This document shows positions 4,492-5,984 of a stretch of 5,984 bases of DNA, in pieces. This DNA is from Solirubrobacterales bacterium (lineage in GTDB: Bacteria > Actinomycetota > Thermoleophilia > Solirubrobacterales > 70-9). Both the position numbers and the translations under genes were made by a program. The notes beneath the pieces were generated by a model. That model was not told where the DNA came from, ran no database searches, and was given only the letters and a program-made list of their open reading frames with translations. The DNA lies in contig JASLIG010000132.1 in NCBI GenBank assembly GCA_030152805.1, positions 1 to 5,984 on the forward strand, given 5' to 3'. Numbering within the stretch: the stretch's first letter is position 1; every line of letters starts with the position of its first letter.

Positions 4492-5984
4492 GACGCCCGA
4501 AGACACTGCTCGCCTGCGCTTTGGCATTCGCGCTGCTGGCTTTGCCCGCAACCGCCCAGGCCGACTTCGGCCTGCTGCCCGGCTCGACTTCGGCGAGAGC
4601 TCTGAAGAAAAACGGCACGATCGAGACTCAGGCCTCCTCCCATCCCTACTCCTTCACCGTGCACTTCGACCTGAAGATCGGCGAAGACGGTCACTCCGAA
4701 GATGGGGTGATGCGAAACGCGATCGTCGATCTGCCGCCCGGTCTGGTCGGCAACCCCGGCGCGGTGCCGAGTTGCCCCCATGTGGACTTCGAAGGCACCA
4801 ACCCAGCCTGCTCGCCGAGCACCCAGGTCGGCGTGCTGCGTGCCAACGTCACCGGCGGCCTCGGCCAAGTCGTCGGCCCGATCTACAACCTCACCCCACC
4901 GCCCGGGGTGGCCGCCGAGTTCGGCTTCAACGTCCAAGAATTCATCTCGCTGCAGTTCGCCTCGGTAAAGAGCGAAGAAGGCTACGGGTTGCGGGTTGGC
5001 GCGATCAACACACCGCTGGAGGTGACCTCGATCACCGAGACGATCTGGGGGGTTCCGTCTGACTCCAGCCACGACTCCGAACGTGGCGAAGAAGCATTCA
5101 ACAACGGCGCGCCGACCAAATCAGACGGCCCCAAGCTGGCCTACCTGACGATGCCGGCGTCCTGCGACGCCCCACCCGAAGTCACGGTCAAGGTCAACTC
5201 CAGGGAAGAACCCGGCGTCTACTCCGAAGAAACCGTTGCCCTGAAGGACGGCGCTGGGGCGCCGGTGGCGATGAACGGCTGCGACGGAGTCCCCTTCGAC
5301 CCGAAGATCTCCTCCCAGCCGACCACCAAGCTCGCATCCAACCCCTCTGGTCTCGATTTCGAGCTGAAGCTGCCAAACCAGGGACTGACCGCCACCGGCA
5401 GCACGGCGGAAACCGAGCCCAAGAAGACCGTCGTCACCCTGCCCAAGGGGACGAGCGTCAACCCCTCCTTCGCCGAAGGAACGGGGGTCTGCTCCAAAGA
5501 ACAGTACGCGGCCGAGAAGATCGACAGCCCGGCGGGAGCGGGCTGCCCGGAAGCATCGAAGCTCGGCTCGGTGATCGCCAAAAGCCCATTGCTCGAGGAA
5601 CCGATCGAAGGCTCGGTCTACCTAGCCACCCCATATGCGAACCGCTTCGGCACCCTGGCGGCGATGTATCTGGTCGCCAGGGCTCCCGAAAGAGGAATCC
5701 TCGTCAAGCAGGCCGGCAAGATCGAGTTCGATCCGAATACGGGCCAGATCACCACTACCTTCGACGATCTCCCACCCGTTCCATATTCCTCCTTCAAGCT
5801 GCACTTCAGGGAAGGGGCGAGGGCACCGCTAGCCACCCCATCCGCCTGCGGCACCTATGAGACCGTCGCCAAGTTCACCCCCTTCTCGGCCAAAGACGAC
5901 ACCGAAGCGATTCAAACAATCGGCAACTTCCAGATCGAAAAGGGCCCAGACGGAGGACCTTGTCCTAGTGGAGGCCTGCCTCCC
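4488..5984 (+). CDS. Secreted protein with tandem four-cysteine modules, 3' end beyond the window
   Basis: Starting at GTG, the frame is open for 499 codons to the window edge without a stop, so the gene is 3'-partial. The start is supported by GGAGGT five bases upstream, the four-base GTGA overlap, and an immediate signal peptide (RRPK, then a hydrophobic core, cleaved probably after A25 in A-Q-A). The mature part contains two related modules, about residues 55-265 and 288-492. Each begins with strands ending in 'LPPGLVGNP' or 'LPKGTSVNP', then two cysteines, a 'G-x-x-Y/Y-x-x-x-P' stretch, a 'P-A-S-C' or 'P-S-A-C' site and a fourth cysteine about 39 residues later. The visible end (Gly-Pro-Cys-Pro) resembles the boundary after module one, so a further module probably follows. 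I do not recognise a named family or any catalytic site. A structural or surface role, shared with the cotranscribed propeller protein, is inference. Confidence 0.9.
   Translation, partial: MRRPKTLLACALAFALLALPATAQADFGLLPGSTSARALKKNGTIETQASSHPYSFTVHFDLKIGEDGHSEDGVMRNAIVDLPPGLVGNPGAVPSCPHVDFEGTNPACSPSTQVGVLRANVTGGLGQVVGPIYNLTPPPGVAAEFGFNVQEFISLQFASVKSEEGYGLRVGAINTPLEVTSITETIWGVPSDSSHDSERGEEAFNNGAPTKSDGPKLAYLTMPASCDAPPEVTVKVNSREEPGVYSEETVALKDGAGAPVAMNGCDGVPFDPKISSQPTTKLASNPSGLDFELKLPNQGLTATGSTAETEPKKTVVTLPKGTSVNPSFAEGTGVCSKEQYAAEKIDSPAGAGCPEASKLGSVIAKSPLLEEPIEGSVYLATPYANRFGTLAAMYLVARAPERGILVKQAGKIEFDPNTGQITTTFDDLPPVPYSSFKLHFREGARAPLATPSACGTYETVAKFTPFSAKDDTEAIQTIGNFQIEKGPDGGPCPSGGLPP
4650..5282 (+). 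repeat. First copy of the four-cysteine module (protein level)
   Basis: Residues 55-265 of the third protein. The cysteines are C96, C108, C226 and C265. Landmarks are 'VDLPPGLVGNP' (80-90), 'GPIYNLTPP' (130-138) and 'LTMPASC' (220-226). The stretch 'SITETIWGVP' (181-190) follows the second strand block. The relationship to the second copy was seen by eye in the translation and is not visible as DNA identity. Confidence 0.65.
5349..5963 (+). repeat. Second copy of the four-cysteine module (protein level)
   Basis: Residues 288-492 of the third protein. The cysteines are C335, C353, C454 and C492. Landmarks are 'VTLPKGTSVNP' (316-326), 'GSVYLATPY' (375-383) and 'LATPSAC' (448-454). The spacing between the last two cysteines (38) matches that in the first copy (39). 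Confidence 0.65.

Noticed and set aside
4506..4517. Lipobox-like L-L-A-C at residues 7-10 of the third protein
   Set aside because: It sits directly after the basic N-terminus, before the hydrophobic core, whereas a lipobox lies at the end of the core. A better type I site (A-Q-A) follows at residues 23-25.
4481..5062. Alternative GTG-started + strand frame of 193 codons at the second/third gene junction
   Set aside because: Arg/Pro-rich translation with no signal peptide or domains. The frame from GTG 4488 has the better-spaced ribosome site, a signal peptide and stays open to the window end.
4230..5072. Antisense open frame of 280 codons spanning the second and third genes
   Set aside because: It crosses the junction of two well-supported + strand genes and its poly-Phe/Leu stretch is just the complement of the Lys-codon run.

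Overview
This is a GC-rich window read almost entirely on the + strand. It holds three consecutive genes, all encoding proteins with Sec-type signal peptides: a short collagen-like protein, a very large multidomain beta-propeller protein, and a third secreted repeat protein that runs off the right edge. There are no RNA genes, insertion sequences, CRISPR arrays or enzymes of known pathways. The composition, Shine-Dalgarno sequences, the collagen-like protein's signal-peptide style (LRTRFG...GGAYA) and the propeller protein's style (fibronectin III-like module, 'RVYELVSP', 'CASCNPSG', Lys/His-rich end) suggest an actinobacterium of class Thermoleophilia, probably order Solirubrobacterales. That placement rests on memory of protein style, not on a search.

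Layout. Positions 1-58 are a leader with a Shine-Dalgarno sequence and no visible promoter. Positions 59-820 encode a 253-residue collagen-like protein: signal peptide, 21 uninterrupted Gly-X-Y triplets, and a C-terminal domain with one cysteine pair. The 74-base gap after it is dominated by a strong 15-bp hairpin that starts five bases past the stop codon and may act as a terminator or attenuator. Positions 895-4491 encode a 1198-residue exported protein: a six-repeat NHL-like propeller, a fibronectin III-like module, a longer second WD40/TolB-like propeller region, and a very basic Lys/His tail. It overlaps the third gene by four bases (GTGA), with the next Shine-Dalgarno sequence inside its last codons. 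The third gene (4488 to the window end, 499 codons seen) encodes a secreted protein with two tandem copies of a roughly 200-residue four-cysteine module and shows no stop before the edge.

Together the genes look like a cassette for extracellular or cell-surface structure: a potential triple-helical rod, a large propeller scaffold that may bind the envelope through its tail, and a disulfide-rich repeat protein. No catalytic signature was recognised. A surface-assembly role is inference. The second and third genes are almost certainly cotranscribed and probably translationally coupled. Whether the first belongs to the same transcript depends on what the hairpin does.
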